From the NCBI GenBank assembly GCA_914767715.1, contig OU612065.1:1304001-1364000 (forward strand): a stretch of 60,000 nucleotides of DNA, read 5' to 3'. The translations under genes and the position numbers were made by a program. Shown one piece after another: positions 23,001 through 35,800 of the stretch; the stretch's first letter is position 1; each line of letters begins with the position of its first letter. This DNA comes from Membranipora membranacea (Eukaryota; Bryozoa; Gymnolaemata; Cheilostomatida; Membraniporidae). A model generated the notes under the pieces. The model did not search any database. It saw nothing but the letters and a program-made list of their open reading frames with translations, and had not been told where the DNA came from.

Positions 23001-25693
23001 ATCAATGTTGCTCAGATCTTTCATAAAATCAATTATGAACTGGACATCAAAGAATATGTAAAAATCATCGCTTTCATCTATTGGTACAAGAAATATCTCC
23101 CCTATGCAGCTGAACTGGTCTAGCATCTTCTTGAAAATGTGAGGCTGGTAGACTTTATTGTACTGCAAATACGCACAGTGGTGACTCGCAGATAAAAGCT
23201 CATACGGTGGCTTGTGGTCCACTACACACTGACCCCTCTGCTCTTTAAGCCAACACCAGTAATACACTGGAAGAGGATCCGGAAAAGCAGACTGGACAAC
23301 ATGAAGAGAGCAATCCACCAAGTAGCTTTTCAGCTTGTCAATACCATCATTTCCACCTTGGTCACTATTCTCAACAGAAATAGCGCCAATTTCATCCACA
23401 CATATGTTGAGGCTGTTGTACATGTCTGGGTTTTGTTTCATTGATGTTTTAAAATAATCCAATATCATTTTCATCTCCTCAGGTTTCAGGTCACACGAGT
23501 CCTTATGAGTGCCAACCAAGACTACATTCTTAATATCATTTTCTTCTAGTTTGTCGTTGATTTGAACTCCTTGTGTGGTGTAGTTAGGATGAATTCTGTG
23601 CATAGAGATGTTTTTCAACCAAAAGAGGATTTCGTGCAGGCATCTATCAGGCAAGTCAGAAGAGTGCATATCCCCTCTGGCGTACTTTAAGCTGATAAGC
23701 TGGGCTCGCTCCCAGCTGAATACACACACAAATATGGCACAGCGAGGGAGAAATGGCTGGTGCATACAATGATATTGCATATGGCCTGCGAAATCACGTA
23801 CAAGCAGCTTGAAGCACTCGTGAAGAGTGTCTGTTGTGTTTTTAGATGACAGAGTTCTCAATGGCTTGATCTCTCTTGTAGAAGGGGTCTGTGTACCTTC
23901 TCTCCCTAAGGAGAGAGCAGCATATAATGGGCTGGCTTTAGTCAGGACAACCATGAAAATAATGACAGACAGCACAAAGAAAACATTGTTGACAGTTACT
24001 GCCATATATGTGCCACCATGAAGACACACTGTGGTGAGAAAACCTATAACGCACCCTGGCAGATACATCCACATGAAGACTCTCCAACAATCGGACAAGC
24101 ACAGGTTCACTGGCTTCTGGTTGTCTGAGCCTATGTAACGGCCAAAAGGTAGAAAGGCAACAGCTACAATGTAGCTAACAACAGTTATTGCAGGAAAAGC
24201 TAATGCGATAGAAATCTTGTATAGGCCAAGCAGTGGCATTTTGCTCATCCCCCATACAAGAAACAACACAATAGTGAACGGCAATACTGCATTGTATTCC
24301 CTACTCTTGAGTTTATTTCCAATTGCGAAGCCAATAAATATCGCAACTACTATAGACAACCAATACGCCACTACTCCATAGTCAATTTTTTGGAGTAAGA
24401 AAACATCTGCTGAGCCAGGAAAAATTGTGTCTAGTGCTTCTCTTTTCTCTGTTGATGTGATATCCATGACTGACAAAGCTAGTCCTGTAGCTATTCCCGG
24501 ATTTAAACCAAAACCAGTAACAGTGCCCCACAGTGCAGAATAAACCAGCAAAGGTATCACAACTCCACTCAGATTATCCAGCTGACACATCCTCCCGTCA
24601 CAATTACTACTAAGCAGCAACATTGCATGTCCAATAACCAAGTAGAAGTTGGTGGTGCATGCAAGTGACATTCTCATTGCTGTGTCATTGAATCCAAGGA
24701 TGGCATAGCCAACGAGTACACTAAGGCAGACTGCAGCCAGTGGTTGAGCTCCATACACCATGCTTACTAAGGTGAAGAGTTCACACAGTGACATAACGGA
24801 GAGAAGTTTGAGGACATAACAGGGAGCTGTTCCGTTTTGATAGACTGTCTCTTTCTTGAGCCTGTTAGCTACTCTGTGTACAATAAGCTGATCAGTGTCA
24901 GTCTTCTCTGTAGTTTTTTTCCAGGTGTTAACACTGAGATATTCCTCAGATACAACCTCCTCTATAATACAAGTCTGCAGAAGCTTAGTCGGTCGCCTCT
25001 TAGACTCAAACTTCTCACCTAAAACCAGTAAAGGATACATAACTCATATGTCCATTTCAACTCCTTGGTTTCATTTCAGCAAAAAAAGTATCAAAAAATT
25101 GCAGTACAAATTAATGGGATCAAGGAGTTGTCTCTAACTCCTTGATGGGATACATGAGTGAAATCGGAGTTGGTTCTAAGAACATGACAGGACAAGGTGG
25201 ATAACATGAATACTTTAATACCTAAGAGTACAAATCAGTCAACTTTCACTTTCCAATGTATGAAGTTAAGTGGTCAGAAACAAACATTCGCCAACTTATC
25301 TTATTTCGAAAAAAATAGGAATTCATTTATTTATATAACCTAGGTATGAAATCGAATTGAGAACAGATGTCTGACAAATAATCTATCAAAACATTTTATG
25401 GTTAGGCAAGTGGCACAGCTGTAGTAATTTTATATTGAATGAATTCAATAGGTACAGCTATAACGTACCAGACAGTTTCCTTATGAGACTAGTTTTCCCC
25501 GCTTCGGGAGGTCCGACCACACAAACGGTGAGATGATGGCACTTCTCTTCCCCATAATCAATGACATCAGCTTGTCTTAGCAGCACAGTTTCTAAATTGA
25601 ATATTCCATCACATAGGTTTGTACCATATGCCCATGTTCCGCGGGGGACAATGCTAGCAAGACGGTCTCTCCACAACATGGCGTAACCATGAT
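20045..25693 (-). CDS. ROCO GTPase C with a polytopic membrane domain inside Roc; C-terminal Death-like domain
   Basis: Exons on the minus strand: 25693-25469, 25018-22397, 22024-21942, 21344-21209, 20951-20778, 20142-20045; phases 1,1,0,1,1. The ATG at 25679 gives 1107 aa. P-loop GPPEAGKT is at 56-63, switch I RPTKL with T81, about ten hydrophobic segments at about 138-430, and the G3 site is DFAGH at about 479-483: the switch II glutamine is histidine. G4 is GTHKDS. COR is seen in FSCIGEIFLV and FFDVQFIIDFMKD. The linker exon is longer (136 nt). The Death-like domain runs from VSDDMLSWL to a last exon with GYNATVDTLMGAFHKLKL, ending TGA. In Ras-like GTPases a Q-to-H change at this position impairs hydrolysis; whether that applies here is inference. 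It is the most diverged of the trio. Confidence 0.86.
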
Positions 25694-26023
25694 CTACAGC
25701 AAAATGAAAAATTATTTGTAAACAGGAATCAACACTGCTATAATTGAACAACCTATGTTTAGCCGTAGACAGAGTACCAATACCATACCCCTGGATAAAA
25801 CTCCTGTTGTGTACAACCAAGGAGTAAAAGACCTCCTTGGTACAACCTACAGTGCATAGTCATGTCACTGCTCCTTTTGTGTGTCCGTGTCAAACTCTTT
25901 GGCTTGTCTCACTGTGAGTGTGATATCGCTTCAGATTAGTGTAACAAATGGGAAATGAAAAAATTTCACTGAGGGGTCCAGTCAAGAATTGATAGAAACA
26001 CAGGCTTTTGCAGTACTCAGAGC

Positions 26024-26142
26024 ATAGGCATCTGGAGTTACAAGTGTGCATATTTTGCCCATGCCCAGTATCAACCCCCCCCCCTCCTCACTGGACATGG
26101 GCAAATTATGCATGCTTGTCACCTCAGATGGCAGATGCCTAT
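26024..26142. mobile_element. Foldback hairpin element (~119 bp)
   Basis: Terminal ATAGGCATCTG pairs with CAGATGCCTAT, and the arms continue to pair imperfectly through 'tttgcccatg' and 'catgggcaaa' around a C-rich loop. The size and structure fit a small foldback MITE. No clear target-site duplication was found, although 'actcagag' occurs on both flanks. Confidence 0.6.
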
Positions 26143-27219
26143 CTATGACTCAGAGGCTTTCCCAACTGTGTTAGTAGCCTGTTTTGACAAGCTTGATTTG
26201 TTGGTTGGGGTAGCCAACAACAAAGCTTTACTCCATATAAACTGGCAACATGCAAGCCACATCAAACAATGAAAACATACCTTATCTCAAAATACCAATT
26301 GTTGGTGGTGGATTTATTGCAAATTTTGACAAGGAAAAAAATTGTGTTTCCTTGAGCTGAAAAAGGCAAGAAATGGGCGCATTATAAAAACAACATAGTC
26401 TAGCAAATTTTCCTCAAACTGGAAAGGTGCCTTGCCCTATTACCATGGGTGCAGGTCTATGTTCCGTTCGGATCTATGTTCCGTATGGGCATACTGACTC
26501 TCGTGATCTGACTGGGCATGTAGATCACTGATAAACTAGGCTATCATTACCACAAAGAGAATGTCGTAAGGCTAAGTATGTATCATGCGTGACTTGAATT
26601 TGCGCATGTGCAAGAACAATGAGTTTAGTCTGGGTTCTAATTGCAATTTTGGTCTGGGGAGATAGGACACCCCCTGCATAAATTGCCAGTCAACTTTAGC
26701 TAATAGTGACAATAGAAGATAACTCTTTCTAACAATTCCGCACGCATTTGTGAGTGTGCCACCAGAGCAGGTAGCCAATCAGATGGCTTCGGAATTCCGA
26801 GGCTCAATTTTGCAGAGATCAGCTCATGCCCAGAGCTGAGCATGCGCAGAATGCCGTATGGGTCTATGTTCCGCTGATTTTTGGGTCTTTAGTCCGCTGC
26901 TCCTGCCTATACTCAATGCCTATATTATGTTTCGCCCCAACTGACAATTGATAACTCAAAAAAAAGGCAACTCCCTATAATAAAAAAGAGAATACAGGGA
27001 GAGTGGGAATCATAGCAAAACCCAACTGTTATCAATGAACCAATGAGTTAGTAATACACTTGAGCTCAACCATTTAAGTTAGGTTTGGCAATATGCCTTA
27101 TCTTCTCATGGGATTTATCAACCTTGACAAAAGTTAGCATCACGCCATTTTTAATAACCGATGGAATTTGCATTACAAAAGTTTATGCTGTTCTGAATGG
27201 GCATTAAAAACAGGCGCTG

Positions 27220-27341
27220 GCAACAGGTGTTGTAAGGCGTGTGGCCTGTGCTGTATGGGACACGTCTTACAGCACTCAAGGCCTATACAGTTTTGTTGTG
27301 TTCCATACAGCACCTGCCACAGGTCTTATAACACCCATTGC
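27220..27341. repeat. Imperfect inverted repeat with ~39-bp arms
   Basis: Left arm 27220-27258 and right arm 27303-27341 pair with about 80% identity (shared core 'gtgctgtatgg' against 'ccatacagcac'). The spacer is 44 bp. Possible foldback element. Confidence 0.6.
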
Positions 27342-28515
27342 ACCTCAGGAAGTTGTATGAGTGTTTAATGGAACTGAGTACTTAAAATGCATTTAGTACG
27401 CAACACTGCCTGCACCATCAAACTTTCTAATATGATATTTTTTATAAGATTGGGGACATAGTTGAAACTAACAGTTGGACAGCATATCGAACGCCAAGTT
27501 ACTGTTGAAATACAGATCTGATAATTTCACGCTGGTTATCGTTATGCCGGCTGTTCTGCCGAGTGGTGAAGCCTTTTTAGCCTTTTGACAAACAAACGTT
27601 GCTCAAAATCCTCGCTCCTTTAGTCTTTCAATTTAGACAAATTTCTTTCTAAATTGTCCATTCACAATAGAATATGGTTCCATCATGCAAAAAGCAATAT
27701 GACTTGCAATTTGACATGTTACGGGCGGAATAATCAGATAGCGATTTTAATGCTTTTTAATCAAACACCAGTTGTCTCCTCTCTCTCCATGGATAGACAA
27801 CTAGCTGATAATTATAATAATAAAAATTCATTATTAAATACACTTGTCAAAATTTTTGATTACTAGACATTGAGCATTCAACATTATCAATATAAATCGC
27901 TTTCATTGATACTTATCACTGAGTTAAATGAAAAATCTAGCTTAGAATTATTATGAATAGCTTGTCAACTTTAGTTAAGCGGTAAAATGCCTCTTTTTGC
28001 AGGCGAAAAGATGGTACACAATTATTATATTGTTAAGCAGTGAAACAGGAAAAGTTCCATCTAACATTTGATGTTTTTTAATGTGACTGCAATTATAATA
28101 GTAAAATCAATGAGTTTTCAAACACTAAATCAACAGTTTGTGTCATCATAGTCTCTGAGAGAAAAGTTTCAGAGATAGGCACACTCTCTAATGTAGCTCA
28201 GCCACTCTAAAAATCACCTGCAAAAAATTGTCTCGCTTCTATTCCTAAGTACATAAAAATTGTCATGAGACTGTTTGGAAATAAGGTAACCGGTTCAAAC
28301 ATATTCTGAACTGGGTAAAAACTGATCCAATATAATTGAACAGTGAAAACATATTTAATCGATAAAATCAATCTACATAGGATGTTTTTATTTTACCTTC
28401 ATTAAATAAGAGGTCCTTTTTCCCATGTTTTGAATTCAGAGTTTTGGCCCCTTATCAGTTAGGAGCGGAATGATTCAAGGACCATACATGTTCCTCTGTT
28501 ATAGATTTGTATGTC

Positions 28516-28546
<31 letters not shown>

Positions 28547-31019
28547 GTATTTATATGAAACTTAACTCTACAACAATGAACTAATTGGGTTTCCCTAGAT
28601 CATGTTTATGAATGAATGTGATAGGTTACCAAAAGTTGAGATGTAGGAATTATGTTTATTAAGTTTTTGAGATATAAATTAAATATTGAGGAGGGGCACC
28701 TTGTTTATATCAGTCAACATGGTAATGAATATGCGGACTGTTTTCAGATTTGGCATGTTATCACTGTTAACAATATACTGTTACCCCTACAGATGTCACA
28801 GCTATTGGGGGTAGTTACATGTTGAGTTGGTGAACTGAAAAATCTAGAACCTGACAAGACCAAACTCATGAGTACTAGTGCTGCGGATCTGTATTTTTTA
28901 TATCATAACAGCATCATCCCCGTTTACTGTTGGAATTGTCCAAACAGAGTGATCATGAATTTACGACAGGCGAGTTCTGTGCTTAAAGTATGCATGTAAT
29001 TGCAGTAATTATTGACAGGGCACAATTAAACTAAGACAATCTGTTTGAAAGAGACAGCTGACAGCGCAACCTTGATGGTGAGCTTTCTGGTCAAGGAACC
29101 TGATATGAGCGCTCCTACATTTCTTTTCTTGTTTGAATATGAACTTGCTTGACATGAAGGAAACATTGTTGCTGCCGATTTTTGCTCTGATCTGTTTCAT
29201 TTTATTGTTTAATTTTAAATATACGGAGGCGTGTATATTGAAAATTAGATCATTTTTGGAAGCAGAAACTCTATTTATGATGATCTCTGCAATCAATAGA
29301 TTCAGCAACACTAGCTGAAAAAGTGGCCAAGTTGAAGATGTATCATTTACCAATCGTCATTTGATTATAGAACCATGGTATAACTTATCATATCAATTTG
29401 AATCACAAGGTACTGGTGTGAGTGTATTTGTAGATTTCAAGATCAAAGAAACTAATAAAAATCAAACGCGATACTAGAACAACGCTAAAATTGCAAGAAT
29501 CAAATCTACTCATTGGATCGAACGAAACCATGAACAGGTCTTCAAGAAGCTCAAGCCGGAGTAGTGTATCTGGTTGCTCATTTTAATACATGAAGATTTT
29601 TTGCAAGGGTCATTTCAGGTAAACAGTATCACCTACTTAACTCGACAACTCTGCTGTTTGCTGCGTCGCAAATGATGCTGGTGGTGGCGTCAAAACCATT
29701 TTGATTGCACAGTGGAGTGTATTGAATTCAATTCAATTTCTCTCAATTTTTTCTAGCCCACATAACGCTATACTTTGGCACCCTGCAGCGAATATAACAT
29801 AATACCCTGATGTAGTATATTTTTTGATGTTGTAGAGGTGCTCCAAAACCGGGGCAAATCCATTGGAGAAGGCCATCATTAACATAAATAATATGAAAAA
29901 CAATTCAAGTTCCCAGGTTTCAGATATCAATTGTCATTTAATGAGGTTGTATTTTACGACATGGTGAGATGTGTTGGAATTGAAAGATCAGTAGTTCTCC
30001 TATAATATTTCAATAAGCAAAAATCAATGCCCATAATGCGGCAGACGAAATACATGTAATGTCTGATTGCCAAAACTATGTTTATAAAAGCAATTTCACA
30101 TGATACTTTTTTATGTATACCCGAACATAATTTAGGTTCTTACTCCTTAGATGGCTGCAAGTGCGAGTTTGTGGCATCACATTACAACTATTCACTTTTG
30201 TTTGATAATGTTTGTAAGGAATTTGATGATGTGATGCCTCAAACATGCATATACAGCTATCTGAGTGTATTCGGATAATTACTTGGCTATCAAATCCTGT
30301 TACAAGTTGTGACTAATGTAACTCAAAGCTTTTGTGCTTTTACTGAGCAAGTATAATTACAACTGGTCAAGCAGTGTATGTTCAACCATCAGAGAGCTGT
30401 GAGGTGTTTTATTTTGTCTCACCATTTTACAATCTACCTATTCATAATGGAATATATCTATCTGATTACGAGATGAGACTATTATGCTATACACACTCAA
30501 TGTTATTGTAAGTAAAGATCATCATTGATTAATATATTTCAGCATTCAATTAGATTCCTTTGTTTTGACTGACTTATGAACTGTTTGATTGTCAAAATAA
30601 TTATCCTCTTTATTGTAATTTGCAATGTGTAATGAAGACTAGGGAAATGGATCAGCACCTATCTTATCAGGTGTATTTTTATAGAGAGCACAACCATCAC
30701 TCGCTCATCACACCGCACAGCTAACATACACCCAAATCTGCAGGGTTAGAGTCTCATAAGGTCATAATTTGTAAGTTCATATTAACCGTTTTTGATTATA
30801 TTATAATGATTGTTTTATGCCAAACCTGCTCTGTTTATGTAATATCGTATAATTTTGAACGTTTATAGAATCTTATCATAACAATTGTCATTTTTATACA
30901 GGTTACGATATCAATACAATCAATTAACTTTTACGACAAGACCTATCCTGCAACACAGAGCACTTTTAACGCATCAGAATGTCCATTGAAGTACAAATTG
31001 GAGTTGTCTGCTACGGGTT

Positions 31020-31830
31020 GTTGAGCAGACAATCTGAAAGAAGCTTGGCTTTAGCTGCACAGCATATTCCCGAGATCAATTGCTGCGGGACTCAGGCCAA
31101 AAGCAAGAGCTAAAATTGACAAAAATTTGTCGTTGGGTGATAGCTCGGCCACCAGACTACCTGTCGAGCAGCTCTGCAGGTTTAGCAGTACCCTGGTGTC
31201 CAGCATGTGCATGTGCAATATAGGCACTACGCAAACTAGCGGGTACATCAAGTCTATCATTAAACATGAGACAACCTTTGTACCCGGGCAATTTATGACT
31301 GCTTGTTTCTTCGCCAATCCTCGACCAAATACTGCTTGAATTTAACTGCGACTTCGTCAGTCACGGTGGCTTCAAACGCCTCTATTTCATGTATATCAGG
31401 GACTAAGTCCTCACAAATACTGTCAATATAGTACTCAACAGCTGCACAGTGCTTCACACTGGCTGCACTCTAAGCCTCGTTGGGTCGGCTCAAACTATCG
31501 GCAACAAACATCTTAACACCAAAATTTTTATATCCATACCTCATTATCCTCATTTTGAACCTTTGCACCCTCGGTGGTAGATCACTCAGATCTTTACCAC
31601 CTAGAATTTGTACCAAGGGTTTATGGACCGTTTCAACTTCAAACTTTCGACCTATCATATACTAGTCAAACTGCCCACATGATGACAAGAGTTTCCTTCT
31701 CTACCATCGAAGAGCGCGTCTAAGTGTCTGTCATCTTACGCGAGGCATATTCCAATGGTTGCCAGATATCTTTACCAGATTCCTGGAGCAAAACAGCACC
31801 AAACGCGCTGGATATTGATAACAATCGCAA
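31020..31830 (-). mobile_element. Decayed Ty3/gypsy-type LTR retrotransposon pol fragment
   Basis: On the minus strand the conceptual product gives RNase H blocks in order: GAVLLQESGKD...WQPLEYASRKMTD, EKETLVIMWAV, then VETVHKPLVQIL, LSDLPPRVQR, MRIMRYGY and FVADSLSRPNE. Further downstream, in shifted frames, an integrase zinc-finger-like HAHAGHQG appears. Stops and frameshifts break it, so it is inactive. No LTRs were identified. Confidence 0.8.
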
Positions 31831-33184
31831 CTTGCATATTATTAGGAAGTTGCTTAGTCCTTGGTTTAAAAAAGACAAAATTTTGGTTATCCATCACTCA
31901 TTACATTGTATTGAAGCTGTTATACTTTATCAAAATACACCATTAATAAAATAATCGTATAAAATGAATTTAAGCTTTATTCTCAGGGAGAGGAATAAAT
32001 AATTACCGGAAAATACATTTGAGGTTTGGCTGAGATCTATTGGAGCACAGAGGATAGAGTTCCATTTTCCCCTATGGGGATTATATAAAAATTATGGAAA
32101 TGGACCAAAATATAAATCCTCGTTCTTAAATCATTATTAATGGCTACAACGCCCATAAATGTTTTTTAAATCACAACACTGATGCTTCAGTAGGTGTGGT
32201 TATTTGTTTGCTTGTAGCTGGTGAATGGTACTGAGTTTCTTTAAGATGCTCTGTCTTTCTATGGCAGTCTAAAGAAGAAATAAAGATTACAATATCCAGA
32301 AAGCTAGCTGCAACATTGATTGGCATCGCAAAGCAGCCAGAAAAATAACTATTAGTATTAGGTTATTATGGGATTATCACGTAAAAGGTGCTATGCAATA
32401 ACTAGCCACTAAAGATGCATGTAGTTTTAGCTACCGAGTGGGTACTAGTGTAAAATTAGGTCATTAGGTCATTTTGTGTATAGGTTTGTCATAATTATCT
32501 ATATGGGTATTTCTATCCCTTGTCCGATATGAGGGAGGGTAGTGGTGTGAGACTGCACATTTCAGAAAGGTAATTGACACCCTAACTCGAAGACTGTTAG
32601 ACAATTTTTTCTTTCATGTGTGTTTATTGCTAGAGATAAAATTGATAACATATATAGATAAAGTTCAATTGAGTATGACTCAGAGAAAGGCAAAAAAAGA
32701 TTAAATCAAAAAATGTAGATAATTGCAATAGAAATATGTCAAAAGCAAAGGGACAGTCTTATAGCCTGCGCTAGAGCGTAGACAGCCCAATTGTAAAGCT
32801 TGAAGGTCAAATACGAGACACACGTACAGGACAAGTGCCCCTTCCAGCTGCAGTCATCACTGTCCCCCAGACAGGGAGCCAGGCGCGCGGGCACACAAGT
32901 CTGAGACCCCATCTCCACCCCCTTTAGGTGCTTGTTGTACAGTGACAAGCGAGTGCACAACAAGGACCTCTCATCCCGATCGGTTGGCTTTTTTTAGTAG
33001 TTGAGCATGTTTTAAAGTACAAAATTAAAATAGCATTTGAATTCACATGATTCCTTATGTTTTAAAAATGATGTGACATTTTCTCTGGGTTTTTTGTTCA
33101 GAATAACATGTACATACTTTTTTTGAAGAATGGAAACTGAAATGGAATGGAGATCTGTGTCGTGGCATGGCCCCAGAATTCAGG
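31831..33184. other. Intergenic DNA without a supported gene
   Basis: AT-rich except for a GC-richer block at about 32755-32965 that looks like inserted repeat DNA ('cttgttgtacagtgacaagc' region has a small inverted motif). I see no coding region I can defend. Confidence 0.4.
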
Positions 33185-33500
33185 TTTTTAAATTAAATGT
33201 GGGTAAAAACAACGGTAATACAGGTCAACCATTGTTTTGCTATCAAAATAAGGGAGAGCTGCCCTAATCAATGTTAAAATTAGGTTGAATTTTCGGCAGT
33301 GGTCCACGAGGTGATTCATATCAGTTATATTAGAGTCAAGAATAATGCCTAAAAAATTGTGTTTTACAGCTGAGATCAATTTTATATTCCGCCAAAACAA
33401 TTTGCTTTTATGGCGATTTAAAAATAACTTGGAACGTTTTTGAATAATTTAGAGCGAGCCTGTTGGCCATGCACCAAGTTTCAACTTTTGAAATTTCTTG
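33185..33500 (-). mobile_element. Decayed LINE reverse-transcriptase C-terminal fragment
   Basis: Minus-strand translation across one stop and a frameshift gives QEISKVETWCMANRLALNYSK, then AVKHNFLGIILDSNITDMN, then a stretch ending LYYRCFYPHLI. These match the thumb-side blocks of non-LTR reverse transcriptases ('W...N.L.LN..K', 'kfLGi.lD', 'ly...i.P.l'). It is a dead remnant. Confidence 0.75.
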
Positions 33501-34759
33501 TCTTAATAGGTTTATTACTGATAGACAGCCTCTTTGATGTCGTTTGACTAAGAATGTTCCACACAGTATAGTTGTAGAGTTGTCGTTAGAGAAGTGGCGA
33601 CTTTTGAGTCAGTTCAGTTGGTGTTGGTTTATGTTGCTCGGCGTGTTATGGGATATGAGCAGGGAGATCTCTCATAACAAGAGGGGAAATTGAACCCAGG
33701 ACCTCGTGCTATCAAAACTTATAACAACTGACAACAAATTTAGGTATTGTGATTGTAAAAATACTTTCTTTCTGGGGAAAAAAATTTGCTGATTGCTATA
33801 AATAGAAATATAAACACTTCCACAGAGAGAAGCTATTTTTTGGTTACAGTACTTATGGAATGAAAATGGAAGTAACACCTTTGTACATACCCATATCTCA
33901 ATACACGGTAGGCATGATGGTAGGTCACATCCCCGTACATATCACTTCTATTTACCAACCAGCATTGTAGGTCACTCTGAAATAGTGTGAAGATGAACAG
34001 ATGGACACTTTCTCATCTTAGCACTGGTATCCTGTCATTAGGGATAGGGTGATGGGTTGATGCAGACCTCCCAATCAGGACATATTATGTTTTTCGGTAC
34101 CAAATTACCTTGGTTGAAACTTGGAACCATAATAGTTTATCCGCAAGGGTAGTTGATATGATGTACATTCAATGTCAATATTTTTACTGCCCAACTGCGA
34201 ATTACCATATGCATTATGTCTTTCAGCTTTGTTTTTATTCAATCCTCATATTGTACCTTCTGGGCTCACTTATGGGGCAAAGGCAAGTGGTATTTTTCAC
34301 GTTCATGATAACTTAACAAACCTGATGTAGATTGGTGGAAATCATCTCAAGTCGCAGCCAAATGCACAACTAATTTTCTCCGCATAGGATCTGATAAAAA
34401 TAAAGCAAAATAATTATGTACTTTATGTATATACCTACATGTCCTGGTGTGCTATGGCAAGTGACCAATTCTTAGCTGGAACAGGTAGGGGGCAGGATAA
34501 AATATGAAAACTAGCAAAAAAGTCAAGAACAAGACCAACAGTTATTTCTGCAATAGAGGTGGTTGAAAAATTTGCTTGAGGAATGTACAATCCTGTGCCA
34601 GACTCAGCCAGTCCCAATCCTGGATAGAGACGGGTTCAGCGACAGGCAGAGCATCCGGCCGGAAAAACTATGCCACAGACTGTCATAAAACCAGAGAGAA
34701 CCAGACTATGCCAAGGCATCTCTCTTGTTGGGGACCTTGTGGAAAGTAGGCGAGCGAGG
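33501..34759. other. Intergenic DNA without a supported gene
   Basis: Contains a minus-strand 'gggttcaatttcccc' near 33684-33700 that recalls a polymerase III B box without a matching A box. No gene is supported. Confidence 0.4.
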
Positions 34760-35240
34760 TAGACGATTATCAAGCTAGCGGCCCTAAAAATTGCTACACT
34801 CACAAATAAGAGTAGAGAGATAGCTGATACGATGGTGAGGCGTAACATATGCCTACAGGAGACCAGATGGGAGGAGAAAGGCCTGGAGGAAAGGCAAGAT
34901 ACATTGACGATGGCATCAAGCTGTACAACAGTGGCGGGATAAGACCAAGGAATGGTGTGGGATGAGTCATGTAACCAGGAAATCTGAGGGGATTATCAAT
35001 TTGAACTTGGTGACCAAAAGGCAGACCTATAACATCGTTTCTGCCTATGCGAACAGCAAGACTGTGACGAGGAGGCCAAAGACAGATTTTGGACAGTTTG
35101 TTGCAGTGCTACAGAGGAGCTTATCTTGGCCGGAGACATGAACGGGCATACTGGAAGTGCAAGTTGATCGCTTAGAGGCAAATATGCAATAGCCATCAAA
35201 AACAGTGGAGTTCGAACAGAGATAAAATCGCATAACACAA
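34760..35240 (+). mobile_element. Decayed LINE endonuclease (APE-type) fragment
   Basis: Plus-strand conceptual product, in more than one frame, shows SREIADTMVRRNICLQETRWE, then INLNLVTKRQTYNIVSAYA, then LSWPETMNGHTGS. These match the APE-type endonuclease order of non-LTR elements: QETRW catalytic block, the V.aYaP block, and GDMN.H.G. Frameshifts and stops show it is inactive. Confidence 0.75.
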
Positions 35241-35279
35241 TGAACTACTTCCAGAACCAGGTATAAACAATATGCTAAA

Positions 35280-35800
35280 TTTGTCCTCTCGGACTCGCAT
35301 AGCTATTCTGCGATGAGAACCTACTATTTGGCAGCCGTCGGTTGCCCAATGGACAAATAGGCTTCCGGTTGCTTTTAACGCTACCGGACATAAATTCATG
35401 GGACAGGATTGGCTTGTAACAGATGCAAATGCACTTTAGACAGAGATGGGTTTTGTTACGGTGGAGTTTGCTGTGAAAGAAACCCATCAGGACGCCTATT
35501 TGGTGTCCAACGGTTGCCAAATAGCCATCCGGATGGGTCTGTTTTACAATTGACATCTGCCATGAAGCCATCTGGTTGCAAAATTTGCAACAGGATTGGT
35601 TTGTGACTGCCGAGCTTTGAAATTGATATAATGTGAAATGGATATTTGTCATGAGTGGATGGACCTTTAACGTAGAGATTTGTGGTGGACCGGCCACATT
35701 TTTCGCATTATAACTGCAACAAACCCATCCAGACAGGCTTGGAATAGTAATGTTTGCTAAATTAACTCCATCCGGGTGGGTTTTGTTTGAGCAGTAATAT
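35280..35800. repeat. Hairpin-dense repeat block
   Basis: Several short perfect inverted repeats follow each other: GATGGGTTT with AAACCCATC, CTATTTGG with CCAAATAG, and 'aaaccca...tgggttt' around 35716-35784. 'aaacccatc' and 'ccatccgg' recur. The block looks like nested or decayed hairpin elements rather than genes. Confidence 0.5.

Larger units (their letters stand above)
25694..31019. other. Gene-poor stretch with hairpin elements and a (TA)n run
   Basis: I find no gene supported by homology or splice structure. Structures seen are CAAGGAG palindromes (25119-25146 just before, 25816-25841 inside), long hairpins at 26024-26142 and 27220-27341, copies of a 'tctatgttccg' motif at about 26456-26490 and 26865-26895, and (TA)n at about 28517-28541. 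The minus-strand frame at 29009-29353 has no recognisable domain. Confidence 0.5.

Noticed and set aside
29009-29353. 114-codon minus-strand frame
   Set aside because: No domain, no splice partners, AT-rich composition consistent with chance.
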